Below are positions 16,940 through 23,537 of a DNA stretch of 33,009 nt, piece by piece (within the stretch, counting starts at the first letter, position 1; the number at the start of each line of letters is the position of its first letter). The stretch spans positions 1-33,009 of the forward strand of contig JAIPJN010000006.1 in assembly GCA_021734125.1 (NCBI GenBank), given 5' to 3'. Source of the stretch: Patescibacteria group bacterium (GTDB lineage Bacteria > Patescibacteriota > Patescibacteriia > JAGPKW01). A model generated the notes under the pieces. That model did not search any database. It was not told the origin of the DNA and was given only the letters and a program-made list of their open reading frames with translations. The position numbers and the translations under genes were made by a program.

Positions 16940-18052
16940 ATGGATAAAAAAAAGAATAAAAATATAATAGTAACGGGAGGAGCTGGTTTTATAGGCTCTC
17001 ATTTATGTGATTCTTTAGTAAAAAATGGTTTTAATGTTTTATGTATAGATAATTTTTCTTCTGGAGAAGAATCTAATATAAGTCATCTATTGCAATTACC
17101 AAACTTTGAACTTATAAATCATGATTTAACTACAAAAATAAATTTAAATGAGTGTAGAGAAGCTAAAAAATTTGATGTTGAATTTTTAGGGATTTCACAA
17201 ATTTATCATTTGGCTTGTCCTACTTCACCGGGTGATTATGATAAATTCGCTATGTCTACTTTATTTGCAAATTCTCATGCAACAAAAAATGTTTTAGATA
17301 TAGCTATAGAATATAATTCAAAGGTTTTATTTTCTTCTTCTTCTGTTATTTATGGAGAACCTAAAAAGGAAATGACTTTTGTAAAAGAAGAAGATTTAGG
17401 TTTAGTTAATAATCTTGATCCAAAAGCTTGTTATAATGAAGGAAAAAGATTTTCTGAAAGTGTTTGTTATTATTATTCAAAATATAAAGGTGTTGATATA
17501 AAAATAGCTAGGATATTTTCAATTTATGGTCCAAGAATGAAAATAAAAAATGGAAGATTAATTGCTGATTTGATTAATAATGCTATAGATAATAAACCGT
17601 TAACTTTAGATTGTAGAAAAGAGGATATAAGATCTTATTGTTATATTAATGATTTATTAGAAGCTTTTTACTTAATTATGGATAATGGGGAATTCGGACC
17701 ATATAATGTTGGTAATCCTGCTCCTGTAAAAATGATTGAAGTTTTAGAAACTATAAAAGATTTAACTTTTTCTGATTTTAAATGCACTTTTACAGAAAAA
17801 AAACATTCTAAAAAACCTCTTCCAGACCTTTCTCGTGTAAAAAAAGAATTTGGGTGGTTTCCTTTAACTCCTATTGAAAAAGGATTTAAAGAAACTATTG
17901 CATTTACTAAGGCAAATAGAAATAGTTTAAATATTTCTTCAATTGATTATGGTGGTGATGATAGTAATAATAAAGAAAATGAGAAAGAGTCTTCTAAAAA
18001 TAATATAAATTCAAACTCTAATAATCTTTTTAAATCAATATTTGGTAGTTAG
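16940..18052 (+). CDS. NAD-dependent sugar-nucleotide epimerase/decarboxylase (UXS-like)
   Basis: 370 aa, extended short-chain dehydrogenase. The Rossmann motif is VTGGAGFIGSHL (about 11-22), then IDNFSSG, HLACPTSPGDY (about 93-103), SSSSVIYG, catalytic YNEGKR, and FSIYGPRMKIKNGR, which together resemble UDP-glucuronate decarboxylase. It would make UDP-xylose or a related donor for the upstream glycosyltransferases. The C-terminal 30 residues are Asn/Ser/Lys-rich and not conserved. It starts 6 nt after the protease stop. An AT-only 11-bp stem (18049-18080) overlaps the stop codon and could end transcription. Confidence 0.85.
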   Translation: MDKKKNKNIIVTGGAGFIGSHLCDSLVKNGFNVLCIDNFSSGEESNISHLLQLPNFELINHDLTTKINLNECREAKKFDVEFLGISQIYHLACPTSPGDYDKFAMSTLFANSHATKNVLDIAIEYNSKVLFSSSSVIYGEPKKEMTFVKEEDLGLVNNLDPKACYNEGKRFSESVCYYYSKYKGVDIKIARIFSIYGPRMKIKNGRLIADLINNAIDNKPLTLDCRKEDIRSYCYINDLLEAFYLIMDNGEFGPYNVGNPAPVKMIEVLETIKDLTFSDFKCTFTEKKHSKKPLPDLSRVKKEFGWFPLTPIEKGFKETIAFTKANRNSLNISSIDYGGDDSNNKENEKESSKNNINSNSNNLFKSIFGS

Positions 18053-18080
18053 ATTAAAATATTGTTTATTTTTAATCTAA
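18049..18080 (+). terminator. Possible AT-only stem-loop after the epimerase gene
   Basis: TTAGATTAAAA pairs perfectly with TTTTAATCTAA around a 10-nt loop. There is no following T-run, so termination is uncertain. Confidence 0.35.
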
Positions 18081-18181
18081 TATATAATTATATGCGATTA
18101 CCTATTTGCTTGACTTATTATACTTTTTATGATATTTTTTACTAAATATACATTCATTGTTTTAATTTACATCTTTTTTGT

Positions 18182-19282
18182 ATGAAAAAAAATATCATAG
18201 ATAAAAAACGAATAAATGAAATCGAAAATGATGTTTTTAATATATTATCTGAACAGGAAATAGATATTATAAAGAAAAGATTTGGAATTGGTTTTAATAA
18301 AGAAACTCTTGAAGAAATTGGTAAAAAATATGGAGTTACAAGAGAAAGAGTTAGACAAATCGAATCTGTTATAATAAAAAAGATAGATAATATTCAAAAA
18401 CAAAACTCAAAACTTTCTTCTTTGAAGGAAGAAATTTTGGTTTTAATAGAAGAATATGGTGGAATTGTAGAAGAAAATTTTCTTTTAGATAATTTTTTTA
18501 TTGATTTAAGTAATGAAGAAAAAGATGTTACTAGATTTATTTTAAATAAATTATTTAATGATTATTTAGATATTTTTAAAGACAAAAAAACTAAAAGTGT
18601 TATTTATAAATCTAAAAATTTAAACTTGGAAGATTTTGGATTTATAAAGAAAAATATTGAAGAAATAATGAATAATATTAAAGAACCTTTGTCTTTTGAT
18701 GAAATTATGGAAAAATTAAATTTATTAGGTATTTTTAATAAAACTGAAAAAATATTAACTAATTTATATAAAAAATCTAAAACTGATAATTCTAAATTGT
18801 TTCAAAATACTATTTATTCTGCTCTTCATGTTATGAATAATACTGATTTAAATATTTTCAAAAAATGGGGAATGAAAAACTGGAAAACAATAAATCCTAA
18901 AAGAATGAGTGATAAAATATATTTAGTTTTGAGTAAAGAAGGTAAACCTACACACTTTAAAAAAATTACTGATATTATTAATGATTATAATTTTGACAAA
19001 AAGAAAGCTAGAGATGTTACCGTTCACAATGAACTTATAATGGATTCTAGATATGTTTTAGTTGGTAGGGGAATATATGCTTTAAAAGAATGGGGATATA
19101 AAAATGGTGCTGTTTCAGATATTATTGAAGATATATTAAAAAAATCAAAAAAGGCTTTATCAAAAAAAGATATAATAGAAAAAGTAAAAGAACAAAGAAT
19201 GGTTAAAGATTCTACTATTTATTTAGCTTTAACCAATAATCCTAAATTTAAAAAGGTAAAAGAGGGTTATAAACTTGTTTAA
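18182..19282 (+). CDS. Sigma-70 region 4 protein with HARE-HTH-like C-terminus
   Basis: 366 aa. Residues about 22-70 are a sigma region 4 helix-turn-helix: LSEQEIDIIKKRFG, TLEEIGKKYGVTRERVRQIE. There is no region 2, so it cannot be a complete sigma factor. The C-terminal part (about 240-366) has two HARE-HTH/RpoE-delta-like winged helices: IYLVLSKEGKPTHFKKITDII, VGRGIYALKEWG, ALSKKDIIEKVKEQ. It probably binds DNA near promoters or RNA polymerase and modulates transcription. A TTGACT/TATTTT pair upstream is weak; the ATG follows TTTTTTGT without SD. The domain pairing is typical of CPR genomes; targets are unknown. Confidence 0.75.
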   Translation: MKKNIIDKKRINEIENDVFNILSEQEIDIIKKRFGIGFNKETLEEIGKKYGVTRERVRQIESVIIKKIDNIQKQNSKLSSLKEEILVLIEEYGGIVEENFLLDNFFIDLSNEEKDVTRFILNKLFNDYLDIFKDKKTKSVIYKSKNLNLEDFGFIKKNIEEIMNNIKEPLSFDEIMEKLNLLGIFNKTEKILTNLYKKSKTDNSKLFQNTIYSALHVMNNTDLNIFKKWGMKNWKTINPKRMSDKIYLVLSKEGKPTHFKKITDIINDYNFDKKKARDVTVHNELIMDSRYVLVGRGIYALKEWGYKNGAVSDIIEDILKKSKKALSKKDIIEKVKEQRMVKDSTIYLALTNNPKFKKVKEGYKLV

Positions 19283-19292
19283 TATATTATGT

Positions 19293-19298
19293 TATAAT
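19293..19298 (+). promoter_or_regulatory. Extended -10 before a TTG-start gene
   Basis: TATGTTATAAT ends 7 nt before TTG 19306, which would make the TTG the 5' end of the mRNA. Alternatively the in-frame ATG at 19324 is the start with a leader of about 19 nt. Confidence 0.55.
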
Positions 19299-19305
19299 AT
19301 ATATA

Positions 19306-20661
19306 TTGAATAAAAGTTTATTAATGTTTCTTGATATATTTCAAAATTTTAATGCAAATCTATTAGTTGATTTATTTAATCAGCCTTTTTATAGTTTATT
19401 TTGGTATACGTTCTCTAGGGGGTTATGGATATATGTAGCAATATTAATTATGAAGGCTATTTTTGATATAAGATTAAATAATGCTAGAGGAAAATGGTAT
19501 GGAGGAATGAAAAGAGTTTGCCTTGCAATTGATATGCCAAAAGATAATGAACAAACTCCAAAAGCTACTGAAGCTATGTTTACTCATTTAACAGCTATTT
19601 ATGCCGGTTATACAACTGCAGAAAAATTTATAGAAGGTAGAATACCAATTATGATGGCTTTTGAAATTGTTAGTTTAGAAGGATATATACAATTTATGAT
19701 AAATTGTCCAGAAAGAAATAGAGATTTTATTGAAGCTACTGTTTTTGCTCAATACCCTGAAGCTGAAATAACAGAAATACCAGATTATGTTAATAATTTT
19801 CCTTCTGAGTTTCCTTGTGAATATGAAATGTATGGAACTGAATTTGGATATAAAAATGAACCTTATTATCCTATAAAAACTTATCAGGATTTTTTTGATA
19901 AAGATGCTATGGAAGAATTAAGATTTAAAGATCCTATGGCTGCAATTTTAGAAAGTATGAGTGTTATGTCAAAAGGTGAATATCAAGGACTTCAAATAGT
20001 TTTAAGAAATCCTGGCGGAGGGTTTGAAAAAAAAGTAATATCCGAAGGAAGAGATGAAATAAATAGATTAATGGGTGTAAAAACTATTTCAAAAGATAAA
20101 AAAAATCCTATTCTTATCTTTTTTAAAGATTTTTTTAGTACTTTATTTACTTCTAAATTATCTACCTGGGGAGATCAACCAGCTCCTGAAAAAAATGATT
20201 TAATGGCTTGGGAATCTAAACTTTCTATATCAGATAAAAATAAAGTTCAAGCTATAGAAAAGAAATTATCAAAACCTATGTTTCAAGTAAAAATTAGGTT
20301 CTTTTATATGGCTAAAAAAGAAGTTATGAATAAGTCAAAAGGAATTTCCACTTTCTTTGGATCCACTTTTCAATTTGTTAATACTGATGGTAATGCTTTA
20401 AAAAGTAATGGTGAAGTTACTACATTAGATCCTGAATATTTTTTAAAAAATTCTAGAAGAAATTATAGAAAAAACCAATTTATGGGAGCTTGGAAAAAAA
20501 GACATCTTGGTCTTGGTGGTCCTCCTATTATTATGAATGTTGAAGAATTGGCCACTTTATTTCATTTTCCTTCTTCACAAGTTAAAACTCCAAATCTTAG
20601 TAAAATTGATAGTAAGAAAATTGAACCTCCTACAGATTTACCTGTTATTGATGATTTTTAA
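19306..20661 (+). CDS. Membrane-anchored paralogue of the TraG-like ATPase N-terminal half
   Basis: 451 aa if TTG is used, 445 aa from ATG 19324. One membrane helix (about residues 30-52) precedes a cytoplasmic domain. Several blocks match the N-terminal half of the ATPase at 23538: YPIKTYQDF with YIPIKNYQEF, DPMAAILESMS with DPVDGILNSIS, GLQIVLR with GIQILFR, KKLSKPMFQVKIR with EKASKPGFDVNIR, and VEELATLFHFP with SSELVTIAHMP. It has no Walker motifs. It is therefore a stand-alone version of that domain and might form a membrane ring or adaptor with the ATPase. I cannot name the family with certainty. Confidence 0.7.
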   Translation: MNKSLLMFLDIFQNFNANLLVDLFNQPFYSLFWYTFSRGLWIYVAILIMKAIFDIRLNNARGKWYGGMKRVCLAIDMPKDNEQTPKATEAMFTHLTAIYAGYTTAEKFIEGRIPIMMAFEIVSLEGYIQFMINCPERNRDFIEATVFAQYPEAEITEIPDYVNNFPSEFPCEYEMYGTEFGYKNEPYYPIKTYQDFFDKDAMEELRFKDPMAAILESMSVMSKGEYQGLQIVLRNPGGGFEKKVISEGRDEINRLMGVKTISKDKKNPILIFFKDFFSTLFTSKLSTWGDQPAPEKNDLMAWESKLSISDKNKVQAIEKKLSKPMFQVKIRFFYMAKKEVMNKSKGISTFFGSTFQFVNTDGNALKSNGEVTTLDPEYFLKNSRRNYRKNQFMGAWKKRHLGLGGPPIIMNVEELATLFHFPSSQVKTPNLSKIDSKKIEPPTDLPVIDDF

Positions 20662-20696
20662 AAAATATTTTTATTGATTTTTACTTTTTTATTTGA

Positions 20697-20702
20697 TATT
20701 AT
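20697..20702 (+). promoter_or_regulatory. Promoter of tRNA-Leu
   Basis: TTGATT (20674-20679), 17-nt spacer, TATTAT; the predicted start lies just before the tRNA. Confidence 0.5.
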
Positions 20703-20711
20703 TTTATTTAT

Positions 20712-20798
20712 GCTGAAGTGGTGGAATTGGTAGACACGCTAGCCTAAGGAGCTAGTGAGTTAAAACTCGTGCGAGTTCGAGTCTCGCCTTCAGTACCA
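20712..20798 (+). tRNA. tRNA-Leu (anticodon AAG), CCA encoded
   Basis: GCTGAAG pairs with CTTCAGT (G1.U72). The anticodon arm is CTAGC/GCTAG around CTAAGGA, giving AAG. A long variable arm, GAGTTAAAACTC, is typical of type II tRNA-Leu. The T-arm is GCGAG-TTCGAGT-CTCGC. Discriminator A and encoded CCA follow. Confidence 0.9.
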
Positions 20799-20950
20799 TC
20801 CTTCGCTCTTCGAGCTTCGGATAGCACGCCATTTTTCGCTTCTTGACGAACAAGGTGAGTCTTAGCACGAAGCTACGAATGGCACGCCTGTAATTCGTAG
20901 ATTTGTCGAAGAAATAGACATTTTGAGAAAGTTGACCTATATTAACTTCT
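20799..20950. repeat. Short palindromes with repeated GCACGCC motif between two tRNAs
   Basis: No gene is seen. ATCC-TTC-GCTC-TTC-GAGC-TTC-GGAT (20798-20822) folds with a symmetric TTC/TTC internal loop. CTACGAAT (20873-20880) pairs with ATTCGTAG (20893-20900). AGCACGCC and GGCACGCC follow an arm of each. The segment is markedly richer in G and C than its surroundings. Confidence 0.5.
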
Positions 20951-20960
20951 GTATTATAAT
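20932..20960 (+). promoter_or_regulatory. Promoter of tRNA-Val
   Basis: TTGACC, 17-nt spacer, TATAAT (20955-20960), 22 nt before the mature tRNA. Confidence 0.6.
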
Positions 20961-20982
20961 GTTTTTATAAATTTGCATAAAA

Positions 20983-21057
20983 GGGTGTTTAGCTCAGTTG
21001 GTTTAGAGCGCCTCGTTTACACCGAGGAGGTCAGGGGTTCGACTCCCTTAACACCCA
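20983..21057 (+). tRNA. tRNA-Val (anticodon TAC)
   Basis: GGGTGTT pairs with AACACCC; the anticodon stem CCTCG/CGAGG encloses TTTACAC, giving TAC. The T-arm has GGTTCGACT. The discriminator is A and the next bases are CCG, so the CCA end is not fully encoded and must be added, unlike the neighbouring tRNA-Leu. A short ACGCGTAT/ATACGTGT hairpin with T's follows and may terminate the transcript. Confidence 0.93.
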
Positions 21058-21064
21058 CCGAAAT

Positions 21065-21093
21065 AAACGCGTATTTATACGTGTTTATTTTTT
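21065..21093 (+). terminator. Probable terminator after tRNA-Val
   Basis: AAACGCGTAT and ATACGTGTTT (two G.U-type positions) form a stem followed by ATTTTTTT. Confidence 0.6.
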
Positions 21094-21143
21094 TATAGAA
21101 ACACCCAATCGCTTATTTTTATTACAAGAATATTAAAATATGA

Positions 21144-21149
21144 TATAAT
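21144..21149 (+). promoter_or_regulatory. Extended -10 giving a leaderless gpmI mRNA
   Basis: TATGATATAAT ends 7 nt before ATG 21157. Confidence 0.55.
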
Positions 21150-21156
21150 TTCTAAT

Positions 21157-22767
21157 ATGAATAACAATAAAGAAAAAGGTCCTTTTGTACTTGTAGTACT
21201 TGATGGTTGGGGAGAGTGGAAAACCTCTCAAGGAAATCCAATCTCACAAGCAAAATTACCTGTTATAAATAGCCTTAATAAATATTATCCAAAATTATAT
21301 TTACAAGCCTCTGGAGAGGCAGTAGGTTTATCTTGGGGTGAGAGAGGAAATTCAGAGGTTGGACATATGGCTCTAGGTTCTGGACAAATAATTCATCAAT
21401 TATTGCCAAATATTACAAAAACAATCTTAAATAAAACATTCTATGAAAATAGAACCCTTTTAAATGCTATAAGTTTTGCAAAAGAAAATGGCTCAAATAT
21501 TCATATCATGGGACTAGTTAGCGATGGGGGAGTGCATTCACATATTGAACATCTAGCTTCTTTAATAACTATAATGGAAAAGAATAATTTTTCTAATTTT
21601 TTTATTCATGCTTTTACAGATGGTAGAGATTCCGATCAAAAATCAGCAAAAATTTATTTAGATAAAATAAAAGGGATTTTAGGTAAAGATAATTCAGATA
21701 AAATAATTTCTATATGTGGAAGATATTATGCAATGGATAGAAATGAAAATTGGGATAGGACTAAAAAAGCTTTTGATTTAATATGTTCTGGAATTTCAGA
21801 TTATAAAGCAACTTCTTATGAAGATGCTATAGATAAACAATATTCAGAAAATATAACGGATGAATTTTTTGAGCCAGTATCTATAATTTCAGAAGATAAA
21901 AAAGAAACACAAAAAATAAAGGATAATGATGTTATTATATTTTTTAATTTTAGAACAGATAGAGCTAAACAAATTACTAAAGCTTTTGCCGAAAAAAAAT
22001 TTTCTGAATTCGATATTACAAAAAGACCTAAAAATCTTAAATTTGTTTGTTTTGTTGAATATGAAAAAGACTTAGATGTTGATGTAATATTTCCAACACA
22101 AGAAATTACTACAAGATTAGGAGAAATTTTATCAAATTCTGGAAAAACACAATTTAGAATTGCTGAAACAGAAAAATTTGCTCATGTTACTTATTTTTTT
22201 AATGGTGGATATGAAAAGCCATTTTTAAATGAAGACAGAATAATTATTCCATCAGAAAAAGTTTCTAGTTATGCAAAAATACCTTATATGAAAAGTAGGG
22301 AAATAACTAAAAAGTTAATTTCAGAATTAAAGGAAAAACATTATGATTTTTCTTTAATAAATTATGCTAGTCCTGATATGGTTGGTCATACAGGAGATTT
22401 TAAAGCAGGAATTAAAGCCGTTGAAGTTGTTGATGAATCTTTAAATGAATTAATAACAGAAGTTACTAAAATGGACGGATCATTATTAATAACAGCAGAT
22501 CATGGAAATATTGAAGAAATGATAAATATAAAAAATGGAAATGTAGATACTAAACATTCTACAAACCCTGTTCCTGCTTGGTTTATTTCACCTTATAATT
22601 TTAGTGAAAATTATTCTTCAATTAATTTAAAAAAACAAAAAGAATTAGATTTAAATGGAAATGGTTTATTAATAGACGTTGCACCTACTATTTTAGATTA
22701 TATGGGAATTATGAAACCAGCAAAAATGAGAGGCATAAGTTTAATGCCTTTATTTGAAGAAATTTAA
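21157..22767 (+). CDS. gpmI: 2,3-bisphosphoglycerate-independent phosphoglycerate mutase
   Basis: 536 aa, an alkaline-phosphatase superfamily enzyme using two divalent metals, probably Mn. Metal and catalytic signatures are LVVLDGWGEW, the phospho-Ser in GNSEVGHMALG (about residue 67), AFTDGRDSDQKS, GRYYAMDRNENWDR, INYASPDMVGHTGDF, TADHGNIEEM and DTKHSTNPVP. It interconverts 3- and 2-phosphoglycerate in lower glycolysis. The length is slightly above the usual 510 or so. It is convergent with the ferredoxin gene, with only 10 nt between stops. No SD; the mRNA is probably leaderless. Confidence 0.96.
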   Translation: MNNNKEKGPFVLVVLDGWGEWKTSQGNPISQAKLPVINSLNKYYPKLYLQASGEAVGLSWGERGNSEVGHMALGSGQIIHQLLPNITKTILNKTFYENRTLLNAISFAKENGSNIHIMGLVSDGGVHSHIEHLASLITIMEKNNFSNFFIHAFTDGRDSDQKSAKIYLDKIKGILGKDNSDKIISICGRYYAMDRNENWDRTKKAFDLICSGISDYKATSYEDAIDKQYSENITDEFFEPVSIISEDKKETQKIKDNDVIIFFNFRTDRAKQITKAFAEKKFSEFDITKRPKNLKFVCFVEYEKDLDVDVIFPTQEITTRLGEILSNSGKTQFRIAETEKFAHVTYFFNGGYEKPFLNEDRIIIPSEKVSSYAKIPYMKSREITKKLISELKEKHYDFSLINYASPDMVGHTGDFKAGIKAVEVVDESLNELITEVTKMDGSLLITADHGNIEEMINIKNGNVDTKHSTNPVPAWFISPYNFSENYSSINLKKQKELDLNGNGLLIDVAPTILDYMGIMKPAKMRGISLMPLFEEI

Positions 22768-22777
22768 AAAAATTATT

Positions 22778-22957
22778 TTATTCTTCAACTTTTATAGCAG
22801 AAACTGGGCACATATCTGAAGCTTCTAAAGCTTCATCTATATTTTCGTTTATAACTTCAATTTTTGGCCCTTCTGGATTTAATTTAAATGTATTTGGGTA
22901 ATTTTCTGCACATTTACCACAAAGAACACAATGATCTAAAATTTTTATTTTACTCAT
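22778..22957 (-). CDS. Single-cluster [4Fe-4S] ferredoxin (59 aa, missed by the ORF track)
   Basis: Translating the minus strand gives MSKIKILDHCVLCGKCAENYP at the start and DMCPVSAIKVEE at the end. The cysteines are C10-x2-C13-x2-C16 and C50 followed by Pro, the pattern of a monocluster 4Fe-4S ferredoxin. It is a small acidic electron carrier; the partner is not evident here. The start follows an AT-rich leader of about 20 nt after a TGTTATACT extended -10 (22984-22992). It is below the length cut-off of the track and convergent with gpmI. Confidence 0.88.
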   Translation of the reverse strand: MSKIKILDHCVLCGKCAENYPNTFKLNPEGPKIEVINENIDEALEASDMCPVSAIKVEE

Positions 22958-23049
22958 ATTTTAAATTAAAATTTTATTATTTAAGTATAACAAATTTATT
23001 TTAAAATTAGAAATAAAGAAATTTATTTAAATAAAATAATTAAAAATGT

Positions 23050-23055
23050 TATAAT
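23050..23055 (+). promoter_or_regulatory. Extended -10 of the small-protein/ATPase operon
   Basis: AATGTTATAAT lies 26 nt upstream of ATG 23082; a second TATAAT lies at 23061-23066. Confidence 0.5.
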
Positions 23056-23081
23056 ATACTTATAATTTTTGTTTTTTAATT

Positions 23082-23531
23082 ATGGAAATAGAAAAAATAA
23101 AATCTCAAGAAAATATTGAAAATAATTTTGAAAATAGGGAATTTAAAGAAAATAAAAAAGAGCGACTTGAAAATAATGAATTCAAAGAAAATAAAAAAGA
23201 AGATTTTAAAAAAAAAGAGATAATTTCTTTAAAAGATAAAATATCTATAGAAAAACACGAAGAAATAAATGATATTTTAGAATATGGTCTTTTAGAAAAT
23301 TATTCAAAATTAAATAAAGAAAAAAAAGAGAAATTTAAAGAAGAAGGAGAAGAATTAATTTTAGATATAGTTTTTATGATTGATAAAGACAGGGAAGAAA
23401 CTTTTATAAAATCTCCTGAAAAAATTTTAGACAAAATAAAAAAATGGCTTATTTCTGGATTTGGCGATAACCCTTATTCTATACAACAATCTAAAATTAT
23501 TTTTGATAATTTAAAAAATAAATTTTTATAA
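23082..23531 (+). CDS. Small charged protein upstream of the TraG-like ATPase
   Basis: 149 aa. The first 65 residues are Lys/Glu/Asn-rich with an imperfect repeat (NNEFKENKKE type), probably disordered or coiled coil. The last 85 form a helical domain (EEINDILEYGLLENYSKLNKEKKEKFKEEGEEL, VFMIDK). I do not recognise a named family. It lies 6 nt before the ATPase gene in one operon, so it is likely a companion of that machine. No signal peptide or membrane helix. Confidence 0.65.
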   Translation: MEIEKIKSQENIENNFENREFKENKKERLENNEFKENKKEDFKKKEIISLKDKISIEKHEEINDILEYGLLENYSKLNKEKKEKFKEEGEELILDIVFMIDKDREETFIKSPEKILDKIKKWLISGFGDNPYSIQQSKIIFDNLKNKFL

Positions 23532-23537
23532 ATAATT

